Shown piece after piece: positions 22,501 to 31,300 of a DNA stretch of 64,000 nucleotides. The translations under genes were made by a program, and so were the position numbers. The number at the start of each line of letters is the position of its first letter. Within the stretch, counting starts at the first letter, position 1. The stretch comes from Tanytarsus gracilentus (taxonomy: Eukaryota; Arthropoda; Insecta; Diptera; Chironomidae): positions 7,634,501 to 7,698,500 of the forward strand of contig JAXRKN010000044.1 of NCBI GenBank assembly GCA_038502055.1, read 5' to 3'. Below the pieces are notes generated by a model. That model did not search any database and was not told where the DNA came from. It was given only the letters and a program-made list of their open reading frames with translations.

Positions 22501-25341
22501 ACACTTGTTTTAGATTAGATAAAAACTTTTCAATTGACGATTGCTTCACAAACCGTCGGGCCGTCAAATTATCGCAAATTCATTTCTTATATATTCCGCG
22601 ATTGACTTTAATTTAAACTCAGTTAATCGAGTGAGCTCAAATTGAAAGGAAATCTTTCAGAAATGAAGGTTTCTTTGGTTATTTTTATACTGGTTGCTAT
22701 CGCTGCGGCCCAAAAGCCCGAAAAGGATTGGTGGCAAACAGCAAATTTTTATCAGATTTACCCTCGCAGCTTCAAGGATTCGAACAACGATGGAATCGGC
22801 GATATTAAAGGAATCATTTCAAAACTTCCATACTTGAAAGAGCTCGGCGTTACCGCCACATGGCTGAGTCCGATATTGAAATCACCACAGGTGAAAATTT
22901 TTTCATTTCATAATTTTCAATTAACAGCTTAATTTTCGTTAGGTTGACTTTGGCTACGATATTCAAGACTTTTTCACAGTTGACGAAATTTTCGGCACCA
23001 ATGAGGATCTAGAGGAAATGTTTAAAAAGGCAAAAGAGTTGGATATCAAAATTATAATGGATTTCGTTCCGAATCATACCAGCGACAAACATCAGTGGTT
23101 TATTGATTCAGTAAATAAAGTGGGTGAATATACTGACTACTATACATGGAGCGATGGACTTGTAAATCCAGATGGAGGACGCAATATTCCACCAAATAAC
23201 TGGGTAATGGTTTCTGCATCGTTTTACAATTCAACTATTAATTATTGTGGTTTCACTTCTATAGCAAGCTGTTTTTAAAACTCGTGCATGGACTTGGAAC
23301 GAACAACGTCAACAGTATTACTTGCATCAATTCGATAAAGGACAGCCTGATTTGAATTACAGAAATCCTAAAGTTGTTCAAAAAATGAAGGACGTTTTGA
23401 CTTATTGGATGGACAAAGGCGCTGACGGTTTTCGTATAGATGCCGTAAGTAAACGCGTAAAAATATTTAATCGTGCAAAAATAATGCCAAAAGTGATTAA
23501 ACTCTGATGAAATGTAAAAATAAGTTAATCAATTATTGTGGATTAATTTTTATAAATTTATTGCACCACTCAAAAGTGTCACGTGCGTTCAAAATATAAA
23601 AACTCGCTCACATAACTTTTATAAAAAAAAACACTTGAAAGTTACATCAACGAACCTTCCTCAATTATTTCTCGGTCTGACACCAATTATGATAAGACAA
23701 TTATTGTTTTAGATTAATCACTTGATGGAAGTTGAAGACTTGAGAGATGAGCCACTTACAGGCTGGACAGATGACCCGACCAACTATGGCTACACTCACC
23801 ACATCTACACAAAGGACTTGGTATGTACTTTATAAATTTATGATCTACTTATATATAAACATTTATATGAAAACTCTTATATACAAAGATATAAATTTAT
23901 GTTCAACTTTTTAATAATTAAAATATCTTACGCAAACCCACTATGTTTTTTATAAAAAATTTATATCAACATTATAAAAGCATATAAATATTTTTTCGCT
24001 CCTTAAAATTTAATCAAAAAAAATTTTAAATTTCTTTTTAAGGATGAAACATACGAAAAGGTTCAAGAGTTTCGAGAACTAATTGACGCTTACAATGAAG
24101 CAAATCCGGGTTCAACGCGAGTTCTTTTCACCGAAGCCTACGCCAACCTCACATTCACCATGAAGTATTTCATCGATGATAAAGGAAAAATTGGCTCACA
24201 TTTTCCATTCAATTTTATCCTCATCGAGAATTTGAACGAAAATAGCAACGCATTTGATTTTAAATTTCAAATAGATACATGGATGAGTAATCTTCCCTCG
24301 ATAGGAACGAGCAACTGGGTTTTGGGTAATCACGATAAGCCTCGAGTGGGTTCTCGCTATGGCGAAGACAGAATTGATGGTATGCTGATGCTTTTACTGT
24401 TACTGCCCGGAGTCGCAGTGACTTATAATGGCGACGAAATCGGAATGGTTGATTTTCGTGATGGCATTTCTTGGGATGATACACGAGACCCACAAGTATT
24501 TTATTAATATTGGTGTCAAAGACATTTTTTTTTATATTGACATTTTTGTATTTTCAGGCATGCAATAAAGGCGATCCAAATGATTACAAATGGGATTCGA
24601 GAGATCCTGAGAGAACGCCCTTCCAATGGGATGCGACCCCCAATGCTGGTTTTTGCGCAACCTGTAAACCTTGGTTACCAGTCAACACAAACTTCCAGGA
24701 ACTCAATTTGGAGAAACAACGTGAAGCGGAAAAAAGCTTTTTCAAATTTTATCAACAACTTTCGACTTTGAGGACAACGGACGACTTTAAATATGGACAT
24801 TTCCACTCAATCGCATATGATAATGATGTTTTTGCTTTTAAGAGAGCTTTCGATGGACATTCGCACATTGTCATAATTAACTTTGGCAATTCATCACACA
24901 CCATTAATGTAAACGAAATTAATACCGGTGAAAGAACTTTCCCGGCAAAGTTGAAAGTCGTCGTGGCCGGTTCACGATCTTCACACAATGCTGGTGAACA
25001 AGTGGACACAAACGCTTTCATTTTGAAACCTTTCGATGCTGTCGTTTTATCAAACGCATCAAATATTTTCACAAGTTTCATTCTTTTGTCTTTATCCATT
25101 TTAATTAAGTTCTTTATGTAATAAAAATCGAGTAATAAAGCTTACCAATCACATATGAATATCCATCGAGTGTAAGCACACATTTTCTCGTTGTTGAGCT
25201 CATTGCGATAGGGCAACGCGAGACGCGAGCAGTAGCGACATTTTTTTCCGGATTCGAGTGACTTTTGTGAACCAACTCTTTAGTGTTAATTGGACACTCG
25301 TCATACTCGTCAATAATCTCATCTTCACTTGAGTCACCCAT
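1270..25341 (-). CDS. PDE1, Ca2+/calmodulin-dependent cyclic nucleotide phosphodiesterase, N-terminal part
   Basis: Minus-strand exons 25341-25146, 8004-7885, 7761-7485, 6792-6679 and 1519-1270 join in phase (1,1,2,2,0) into 319 residues, cut by the window's left edge. Seen: exon 1 has RKCVLTLDGYSYVI, joining to VASTPE; exons 3-4 join as KAALRLRCLLRQLQRG; exon 5 has DEDDELSEVQPDAV, EVREWLASTFTRQ and KPKFRSVAHAIRAGIFVDR. Family knowledge: vertebrate PDE1C has a matching DGYSFTIVA start, the LRC..KQLERG calmodulin-binding/inhibitory segment, and EVRDWLASTFT upstream of the catalytic HD domain. PDE1 hydrolyses cAMP and cGMP when bound by Ca2+/calmodulin. The catalytic exons would lie left of position 1, so activity cannot be judged here. 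Intron 1 is 17.1 kb and hosts four maltase genes on the other strand. The symbol follows the fly orthologue. Confidence 0.93.
1520..5099. other. PDE1 intron, non-coding
   Basis: AT-rich intronic sequence. Apart from the hAT-type MITE at 2128-2274 nothing coding or structural is recognised. Several short open frames (for example 3044-3325 and 3418-3702) lack splice context and homology. Confidence 0.7.
2128..2274. mobile_element. hAT-type palindromic MITE, copy 1
   Basis: A 147-bp element with terminal inverted repeats CAGGGGTTTAAGTCG / CGACTTAAACCCCTG, flanked by a perfect 8-bp target-site duplication, CTATATTC (2120-2127 and 2275-2282). The interior is a near-complete palindrome centred at 2211/2212 on AAAACCGGTTTT; the left arm carries about 21 extra bases. 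The 8-bp duplication and CAGGG-type ends are typical of the hAT superfamily. It has no coding capacity, so it is non-autonomous. It sits in a PDE1 intron. Confidence 0.95.
5100..5312 (-). CDS. Possible PDE1 cassette exon
   Basis: A minus-strand open segment between PDE1 exons 4 and 5. With acceptor AATACCAG before 5312 and donor AA|GTTATT after 5100 it is 213 nt (71 codons). It starts in phase 2 and ends in phase 2, so it could be included or skipped without changing frame. It encodes a hydrophilic stretch with GGGG, SFIQRRRLRQPVWAR and a Thr run, and is visibly GC-richer than the intron around it. The donor is weak and the polypyrimidine tract is poor. It could also be an alternative first exon or chance. 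Confidence 0.4.
5313..6678. other. PDE1 intron, non-coding
   Basis: AT-rich sequence between the possible cassette exon and exon 4. No gene, RNA or repeat is recognised. Confidence 0.6.
6679..6792 (-). CDS. PDE1 exon 4 (calmodulin-binding segment)
   Basis: It follows the acceptor CTCTTTACAG and encodes LRCLLRQLQRGEISAELLQ then ARVLEAVFIDES. The last codon is split (AA|GTAAGT) and finishes as Lys with exon 5. The LRC-LL-RQL-RG pattern with amphipathic spacing is the conserved calmodulin-binding/autoinhibitory element of PDE1 enzymes. Confidence 0.93.
6793..7484. other. PDE1 intron, non-coding
   Basis: AT-rich intron between exons 3 and 4. Nothing else is recognised. Confidence 0.7.
7485..8004 (-). 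CDS. PDE1 exons 2 and 3 (variable linker)
   Basis: Exon 2 (8004-7885) follows the acceptor TCTTGCAG and ends T|GTAAGAT. Exon 3 (7761-7485) follows TATTTCCAG and ends AAG|GTACTG. Together they encode a Ser/Thr/Gln-rich linker with a basic patch (TIVRRLSGKKQQQ), which holds an RRLS sequence of protein-kinase-A type, and end in DACDKAALR just before the conserved calmodulin-binding segment. This part is poorly conserved in the family; the assignment rests on exact phase and on the flanking conserved blocks. Confidence 0.87.
8005..11456. other. Proximal part of the large PDE1 intron, upstream of the maltase cluster
   Basis: About 3.4 kb of AT-rich sequence with no supported exon. It includes the region immediately upstream of the first maltase gene. 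A GATA-type site (TGATAAGG) lies at about 11088-11095, which could matter because GATA factors drive insect midgut enzyme genes; no clear TATA/initiator pair was found for this gene. Confidence 0.6.
11457..14612 (+). CDS. Maltase 1, secreted or anchored GH13 alpha-glucosidase
   Basis: Fourteen exons: 11457-11546, 11606-11753, 11815-11910, 11967-12006, 12069-12127, 12183-12373, 12431-12481, 12538-12645, 13047-13328, 13389-13496, 13780-13814, 13867-13896, 13965-14387, 14459-14612. All phases agree, giving 604 residues. Seen: a signal peptide (MRILLLILFLNL...ITA), EKDWWQ, FYQIYPRSF, DFVPNHSS, nucleophile Asp224 in GFRVDA, general acid Glu292 in MMTEAY, Asp360 in GNHD, RDPERTPFQWD, and a hydrophobic tail NVILVVTASLVAYFFASY. 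Family knowledge: insect GH13 maltases split terminal alpha-1,4-glucosyl bonds of maltose and sucrose-type sugars at the gut or salivary surface. The Cys pair seen before PWLPV in the third and fourth genes is absent here (FSQAAKTWLPV). An AATAAA lies at 14854-14859. The tail could be a GPI signal or a plain membrane segment. Confidence 0.94.
12646..13046. repeat. About 37-bp tandem repeat in maltase 1 intron 8
   Basis: Positions about 12714-12849 hold four degenerate units of about 37 bp with the pattern CTATAATTT.ATAT.AAATTTTATA followed by GCAACT/AACAACTT. The rest of this 401-bp intron is plain AT-rich sequence. Confidence 0.65.
14854..14859 (+). terminator. Polyadenylation signal, maltase 1 proximal form
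   Basis: AATAAA 242 bp after the maltase 1 stop codon and just before the alternative terminal exon. Confidence 0.6.
14896..15155 (+). CDS. Alternative terminal exons of maltase 1
   Basis: After the first polyadenylation signal (14854-14859), the acceptor TTTTACAG precedes 14896. Exon 14896-14976 continues exactly in the phase left by exon 13 and encodes TIVSITSIPLEPYDCVIF, a standard maltase C-terminal strand. From there either the frame stops at TAA 14978-14980 (a soluble form ending GGANKKR), or splicing at AG|GTAATT to 15044-15155 (acceptor TTTATAG) adds LFGVDCKDVILILSL and a further hydrophobic run ending CHSSTK. These would replace exon 14 and give a 617-residue form, or 581 without the second splice. 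It could instead be a remnant of a lost duplicate gene. Confidence 0.6.
15305..15348 (+). promoter_or_regulatory. Maltase 2 core promoter with GATA sites
   Basis: Two GATA motifs (GATAAG 15305-15310, GATAAA 15313-15318) run into a TATA-like TAAATA at 15315-15320. About 31 bp downstream is an initiator-like TCAG whose A (15346) would be +1, leaving a 32-nt leader before the ATG. The spacing is right; the elements are near-consensus only. Confidence 0.5.
15378..17571 (+). CDS. Maltase 2, GH13 alpha-glucosidase with GSHD variant
   Basis: Nine exons: 15378-15525, 15579-15798, 15850-16050, 16103-16202, 16258-16438, 16493-16824, 16876-17177, 17233-17379, 17439-17571, giving 587 residues in perfect phase. 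Seen: a signal peptide (MKVLFLILAIAIVCVTC), EKDWWR, DFIPNHTS, nucleophile Asp222 in GFRLDA, acid Glu294 in IMTEAY, Asp363 in GSHD (Ser361 where Asn is usual), and a tail SSASSLIVNLFLVAASIFSY suited to a GPI signal. Compared with its neighbours it lacks the SWDD/SWED segment and the RDPERTPFQW form, having NKNRTPMQW instead, and lacks the Cys pair. Probably still an active sugar hydrolase, perhaps with altered specificity. An AATAAA lies at 17591-17596. Confidence 0.93.
17591..17596 (+). terminator. Polyadenylation signal, maltase 2
   Basis: AATAAA 20 bp after the maltase 2 stop codon. Confidence 0.6.
17597..18565. promoter_or_regulatory. Maltase 2-3 intergenic region
   Basis: About 0.97 kb without coding sequence. 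Reverse GATA sites (TTATCT) lie at 18405-18410 and 18417-18422, with a further TTTATC at about 18450, within 165 bp of the maltase 3 start. Initiator-like TTCAG occurs at 18542-18546 and 18548-18552, but no well-spaced TATA was found. Confidence 0.4.
18566..21009 (+). CDS. Maltase 3, probable catalytically inactive GH13 paralogue
   Basis: Seven exons: 18566-18818, 18869-19146, 19204-19497, 19783-19859, 19933-20248, 20307-20366, 20419-21009, giving 622 residues. Seen: a signal peptide (MKCFVIILLYFSLSVKC), an extra N-terminal stretch of about 20 residues before FDWWENG, VFYQIYPRSFKDS, DMVPNHSS, acid Glu306 in LMTEVF, Asp375 in SNHD, RDPARTPMQWDE, FCESCNRPWLPV, and the tail SSASKLFRKLSLFVIFYN. 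The nucleophile Asp of GFR-x-DA is replaced: GFRLHS, His238 (CAT codon, positions 19384-19386). The usual TWLSPI is TLGPIF. Without the Asp nucleophile a retaining GH13 enzyme should not hydrolyse glycosides, so a binding or structural role is inferred. The frame is otherwise intact and not a decayed pseudogene. An AATAAA lies at 21029-21034. Confidence 0.9.
21029..21034 (+). terminator. Polyadenylation signal, maltase 3
   Basis: AATAAA 20 bp after the maltase 3 stop codon. Confidence 0.6.
21035..22587. other. Maltase 3-4 intergenic region
   Basis: About 1.55 kb, AT-rich. An open frame at 22081-22275 is Cys-containing but has no internal ATG and no splice context, so no gene is called. GATA-type sites occur near 22432 and 22517. 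Confidence 0.5.
22588..22624 (+). promoter_or_regulatory. Maltase 4 core promoter
   Basis: TATATA at 22588-22593 and an initiator TCAGTT at 22619-22624, whose A (22621) is the expected +1. The TATA box thus starts at -33, standard spacing, and the leader to the ATG is 42 nt. Confidence 0.7.
22663..25121 (+). CDS. Maltase 4, membrane-anchored GH13 alpha-glucosidase
   Basis: Six exons: 22663-22890, 22943-23203, 23265-23444, 23713-23820, 24043-24495, 24558-25121, all in phase, giving 597 residues. Seen: a signal peptide (MKVSLVIFILVAIAAA), EKDWWQ, FYQIYPRSFKDSNNDGIGDI, DFVPNHTS, nucleophile Asp222 in GFRIDA, acid Glu290 in LFTEAY, Asp357 in GNHD, RDPERTPFQWD, the FCATCKPWLPV Cys pair, and a tail SNASNIFTSFILLSLSILI that fits a GPI-anchor signal. 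It is the most canonical member and the one with fewest introns. GPI-anchored maltases of this family sit on the larval midgut brush border in mosquitoes. The start was chosen at the ATG before the hydrophobic signal. Stop codon and first AATAAA overlap (25120-25125); a second AATAAA is at 25134-25139. Confidence 0.95.
25120..25139 (+). terminator. Polyadenylation signals, maltase 4
   Basis: AATAAA at 25120-25125 overlaps the stop codon, and another at 25134-25139 ends 7 bp before the edge of PDE1 exon 1 on the other strand (25146). Cleavage 10-30 bp downstream would put the mRNA end inside or at the border of that exon. Confidence 0.55.
25146..25341 (-). CDS. PDE1 exon 1 (start codon and conserved DGYSYVIV motif)
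   Basis: It begins with ATG at 25341-25339 and encodes an acidic N terminus (MGDSSEDEIIDEYDE), then the MSSTTRKCVLTLDGYSYVI block that matches the N terminus of vertebrate PDE1C. The donor at 25145-25144 (G|GTAAGC) leaves phase 1, and the codon completes as Val with exon 2. The exon overlaps the probable 3' UTR of the plus-strand maltase ending at 25121. A second Met (MSSTTRKC) lies inside and could be an internal start. Confidence 0.9.
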
Positions 25342-28300
25342 TCTCTAATTCTTGTGAGCCTTTTTTTAAAATATCAAAAGTGCTTGCGGCACTGCACAAA
25401 CTCTATTCTGCGATGTGTCTTATTAAAAATTTATTTTTACGATTCACGCGATAAAAATAAATTCGCGTTTGCAACCAACCAAGCAGATAAATGACACATT
25501 AATAATTTTCTATATTTTTCCTCTCTGCGGGATTTTTTTATTTTCACTATCACTCAAAATTAAATATCTCTCTTTTAATTTTTATCGCAACAATAATGTG
25601 ATGAATTTGAATTTCTGTGACATTGATTATTGATTTTTTAATTGCTCTCACATTGTCGCTCTTGTTAATTAGCGATCTCCAAATTAACGGTGATTAAAAA
25701 ATTTAATTTTTACCTCGAAATTTTAATTAAAGAATTTTTTAAAAATATTGATTTTTGGACAGAACATATTTAACCACTTAGTGGACATTTGGGAATATTT
25801 CAACATATTTGTGTTTATCTCTAATAAATTTCTGACTTTTAAACCCAAACAAATTTAAATAAATTCTTGTTGTTTTTTAAAAAAACTTTTTGAAGAAAAG
25901 TTAAAATAAATTTCCGGAAAATGAAAACTCAAAAGTTTTATTAAATTTTCCATTTTAAAGGTTGAAAACTGAAAACTCGAGTGAGTATTGTTGAGCCCAC
26001 ATGAAAAGTGAAATTAATGAAAAACGAGCAAAGAGATTGAATTCGGAGCTTTTTCTGGAACCCGCAGTGCAGCTTAAATAATTGAATAAAGTTTGTTCTC
26101 CACACATTGTTGTTTCCTGGTAGATTTTTGTTATTCTCTGTATCGTTGGAAAATCAATACGCGCAGGAAAAATCACTGCATCAACATACACACATCGAAA
26201 ATATAATTTGAGCATGATTGAGTACAAGAGCTTTTTGTGCTGAAACGGAGAGAAAATTTCCGGAGCAACAAGTTGTTTTTTGTGGGTTGAATATTTTCAC
26301 AACCAAATTCACAGTTAAGAGAATCTCGAAAGTAATTTTTTTTCGCTGGCATCTGGTGAATTTAAGCTTTTAATTATGAGGAAATATTTTATGTAAAATG
26401 TAAAATTTTAGAGAGACAAAAAAATCTAATTTTTTTGGCGTGGACTTTTTTAAAAATTAAAGTGAATATTTTCACTTAATCCCAAATAATTAATTGTTTT
26501 CAACTTTTACTAGACACTTATTAACTAAACAATTTAAACCTAGCTTATGACTTGAAAAGAAACGACAAAACATTCGAGAGAAAAAATAAATTTGTCACTC
26601 TGAACTAAAAATATCAACATTATTAAATGCGAAAATAATTGAGACATCTAAAATTGAGCTGCGAGAGAAGAAATTTTTTCACTTTCAATTATTTCACTCT
26701 CACTCAATAATCATCTGCTGTTGTCGATAAAAAAAAATATGTATAAATATTTACTTTTATCATGCACACGTAAATTGTTTGTTTGCTACTTTTTTATGTA
26801 TTTTACTCTCAAGTCGTTATATTTATCTCTCAATATATTAGAGTGTCAGTTTAGGTTCAATTAGAGCCGCCGCACCTTTAATTGCATAGTTTTACGCGTT
26901 CAACGAGGTTGCAAGCGCTGTGTGAAAGCATAAATATCGATTTTGACTATCTCAAATTCAAAATCATTGTTTATCTAGCTACAGTTGACCTTCTAATCTT
27001 AATTACATTGCACCGCCTCCAGATTACAATGACGACGATCTTTTTTCGCAATATGACAAAGAGTTAAATGTCATTTTCATATATTTCCATTCAAATTTTA
27101 TTCATAGCATGAAATTGCCGAATAATTCATAACATATGTACATTAGTTTTTTTTCGCAGCACGACAATTTCATATTTCCTCTTTATGACGATGACGTCCA
27201 AGCGAGATGCGGAATTTAATTTAGGATTACTTTATTATTACTCTTGACAAAGCACATTGACATCACAAATTGTTTATTAAATTGTCTATCATAGAAAGTT
27301 AAACACACACACACGCACGATTGTCTTGTGATGCTCTAATTGCATGTCACTTTGATCTTTCGAGAAATTCACCCTATCAGACAAAAATCATTTAATGAAA
27401 TTTTCATGCAAATGTTTAAAAAAACTGCTTGAGAAAGTTTTTGGTGATTTTTTGTCAAAAATGAAATTCACGAATTTCTGATTAAATTTCAATTTTTTAC
27501 TCTCTTTTTAAAGTTAATGTTTTAATCCTTTTTCACACTTCAAAGGATCCATTACATAGTGCTTAAAATAACTGAAAAAAAAGTCACACTATAAAAGAGA
27601 TTTATGTTTTCAAGCACATCTCTATCCATTAAAAAGAGTGATGGAACTTTTCCGCAATGATAGCTTTTAAGTAATTTTTTATATGCACACACACACACAC
27701 ACGTGTAATTTACGTCAATGGTCTATGTCTATCAGTATCTCATATCTCTCCCTCCTTTCTCCGATCAATGGCGTTAATGACGTAATGAGTTAATTCAGCG
27801 AGCTTATCTTCAACACAAATAAAAGAAATTATTATTTATGCTTTAGTTTTTATTTATGCATAAAAAAAGGTTGAGGATGTAGAAGTTTGTCTCTCTTTTT
27901 TGTATATGCATTAACTGACGCCTAGATGGATAGATGATTTATCACATTTCACTCTAAATTATGACACGACAAAATTACGAAGACTTGTTATACAGCAAAT
28001 GCACAAACATACACAGCATGTTTAGCGGATGTATGAATAGTGAAATGTCAGAATGGCTTTTGTATACATTTTCTTTCTCTTTTTCGAATTATTCTTCTCG
28101 TTCTTTGAATTAATTATTTTTTCTTTGCGTCCTCACGTAAGGGTAATAAATTTATAATTTTCAAACCCTTGTTATCACTCAAGAAAAAGCTCGAAACGTA
28201 CCGCGATTAATTATTCGCGCGAAAATTAGACAGCGGATGAAAAATTCTACCTCGATTTCCGATATAGACTTTCATTAATTTATTCATGTAATTTGCCAAA

Positions 28301-31300
28301 AAAAAATATTTAAACGTTCTTTAGCTTTGAGCAATTTGAGACGCGACTCAAATGCAAAGTGTGCTTTTTGGCACGCGAATCGTCTACAACTGTTTGATTT
28401 TTTTGTCGTGCTTGATGCCTGCTTGTTCAACATTGAGAGCGAGAGAGAGAGAGAGAATTAATTGAGAGAATTTTTGTTGAAAAGAGAGATTTTTTTGCAT
28501 TGCGCACATGGAACCTGACGTTAAAATAAAATGCGAACTTTTCTTTGGAAGAATCAAAACAAAACATTACAAATTTGCACAGCTGAGAAGCTTTTCTTTC
28601 TCTCTCATTCTCACAGTACAGGTTAAGAGCGTGAAAGTGGTGAAAATCTTTTCAGGAAAACTTAGCGAGTGAAAAGAAAATTAAACGAACAATTGACATT
28701 TTTTTGGCACCTTGTCAACAGCTCATGAGTGAATAAAATTAATTATTTTCATCCTCTTAAATTGTTTGATCGCGATTGAGATTTAATTCACTTTTACTGC
28801 ATAAGTCATACACCAATTTTTTGATAAATACTTTTCTGGTAGCTAATTTTTGAATGTAAAAATTACGTTATAAAATTGACTGTGTTTTTATGTAAATTTT
28901 ATAACGTATTTTTAAATTTCAAAAATAAAACACCAAAAAAGTAATTATCAAATTAGGCAAAAAACTTAAAAAATAATTAATTAGAGCATTAAGATTTATG
29001 TGGATGTATTAAATTCCAATAATTTAAGTTTACCTTATAAATTTTAACGTGGAAAATAAATAAATTCAAACCCTTTTATAATGTGTGCTGGAATAATTGA
29101 TTGCAGTTGAAAACCCTTTGATAAAAAGTTTGCTTTTAATATTTTTAAAAATGATTACCGACTGAATAGAAAACGTCCTTTATGGCGAATGTCACAATTG
29201 AGAGCTTTAATGTTCATACGATTCATCTCCACATGAGAATGGTTCGGAATCTTTTGATTTGATTGTCCCTTTTTCGCTCTTGATATTGAGCTCTTTTTCC
29301 TCCTCTTTACAGCATGAAGGCTGCTTTGTGTGTCCTGCGAACCATCCGCCTCTTTACATTTTTTTTATGTGATTCACATTGAATTTTTTCGTACAATAAA
29401 CATCATTCGTGGATGAGATGTTTTATGACGAAAAAGGTTATCTTCTTTTAGAAACGAATTCTTTGTTAGCTCATCCCGGCATTCTTTAATCTGGTGAACA
29501 CGAAAATTTGATGAACACACAAATTCGAAAAACTAATTTGATTCTCAAAAGTTGATAACAATTCTAAATTTTATTTCGCATCAACATCAATTCCCAGAGA
29601 TGATTTCTTTTTTATATTAGGAAACTTTTTACTCTCATATTGAAGCGCGTGAGTTTGTAAGAACGAATGAGATGGGAAAACGTGCAGCATTTTTTTTTTT
29701 GCTGACAATTCAACTCTTTTTCCCTTGCTTCAATCATTTTTATTTCCTTTCATTTACCCTTGAAGACATATGTGGGTTCAAGTGACGTATTCAAAAATTT
29801 GAGATTTAGATTTTTAATCAAATTTAAATAAATTTAAAGGTCAAAATTATAAAAAGTCAATCGGAACAAAGAAAGTTTATACAGTAACCACTAATGCCTT
29901 ATCAATATTTCAGATTCGATGGAATTTCGCTTTGCACTGATATTGGCAGTGGAAAAAGAAGAGTTATAAATCGCACAAACATGTCAATGAAACACAAGTT
30001 CTGTGTCAATTAATTATGATTGATTGCTAACACCAAAAAGTGATTTATCGTTGATCAAAAAATATCAGCATGAAGTCACAAAGTACTTAAGCTCATAAGA
30101 TTCAATTAAATAGGCTCGGAAATTAATTTTCCAAATCAAATTCTGTCTAATTGAATTAAGATTAAACACAATTGAAATCATGCAAGAAATTAACTTTAAT
30201 TGACTTACCATTATAAATTTGATATTTGATTACAAACAAAAACGTTTACTCGCTATTGCTACAAATTCAACGTACCTGTAAGTAAATAAACGAAGAAATT
30301 AATTAGTATCATTAATTATTTTACTTTTTTCTACAATAATCCCTCTAACAAAAGAAAAAAGTTTTTAACGCTTCAAGAAAAATTTGAATGAGACAATACA
30401 ACAGTGTGGAAACTGTTGAATGGTTCAATTTTTAAATTCATAAAAACTGTTATTTTATTACTAAATAGTTATCTTCTTAATCGTTTTTAGTGCTTTTGTG
30501 TTCTTTTTTCCGTCTGTGTAACTTTTTAAGGCTCACTCTATGAGCATTTATCTTTAAATTTTAAATATTTGATCTCAAAAAATTCACTAATAAACAATTA
30601 AAAAAGGTAACTTTGATTATCCAATTCGAATATTTATTCAGACCTTCAAATTATTAAATTTATTTTTCTCACTTGCGCTTGATAAAAGACTTCGATTAAA
30701 TTTAAATGTCCATGATTGAAAACAATTTAAGATCTTTATAGAAACTTTTCTTTGGCTTGTTTAATGGTTGGCAAGAAGTAAAAGACTCAGTGAAAGGAGA
30801 CAAAATTGCTCCAAGCATAGACGTGACAATAAAAGAAAAAAGTAATAGAGATTAAGTTTTTCTTAAGTTGCCAATTGCCAAAAGGGAGGTGAGAAAACAC
30901 GCATCATCAAATCTAATGTTATTGGCCATGACCACGAACCAATTTCGTTTTTGTCGTAAAACTTTTTATATGGATCCGAAATTTATGGCTTAGAAAAAAT
31001 TGTAATTTTTTGATTTTTTCTCTCAATATTGAAGAATTTTGATATGCGAGAGAAAAATTTACATCATGATTTTAGGCCTTCCTGCCTGCTCTCTCGACAT
31101 CTATAAATAAAGCCGCGTTAATTGTTCATAAATATAAACAATGAGATTTTGCTACTTAGAAAATATTTTCTCTCCAACTCCACGCGCTTTTCAAACAAAA
31201 AACTTGAAAAGATGTCGAGCATATGCAAGAGAGAGAAAGAGATCATTTCAACATTGATGAGGATTGAAAAGCGTAGAATCAATAAATTGTAGAAAATTTA

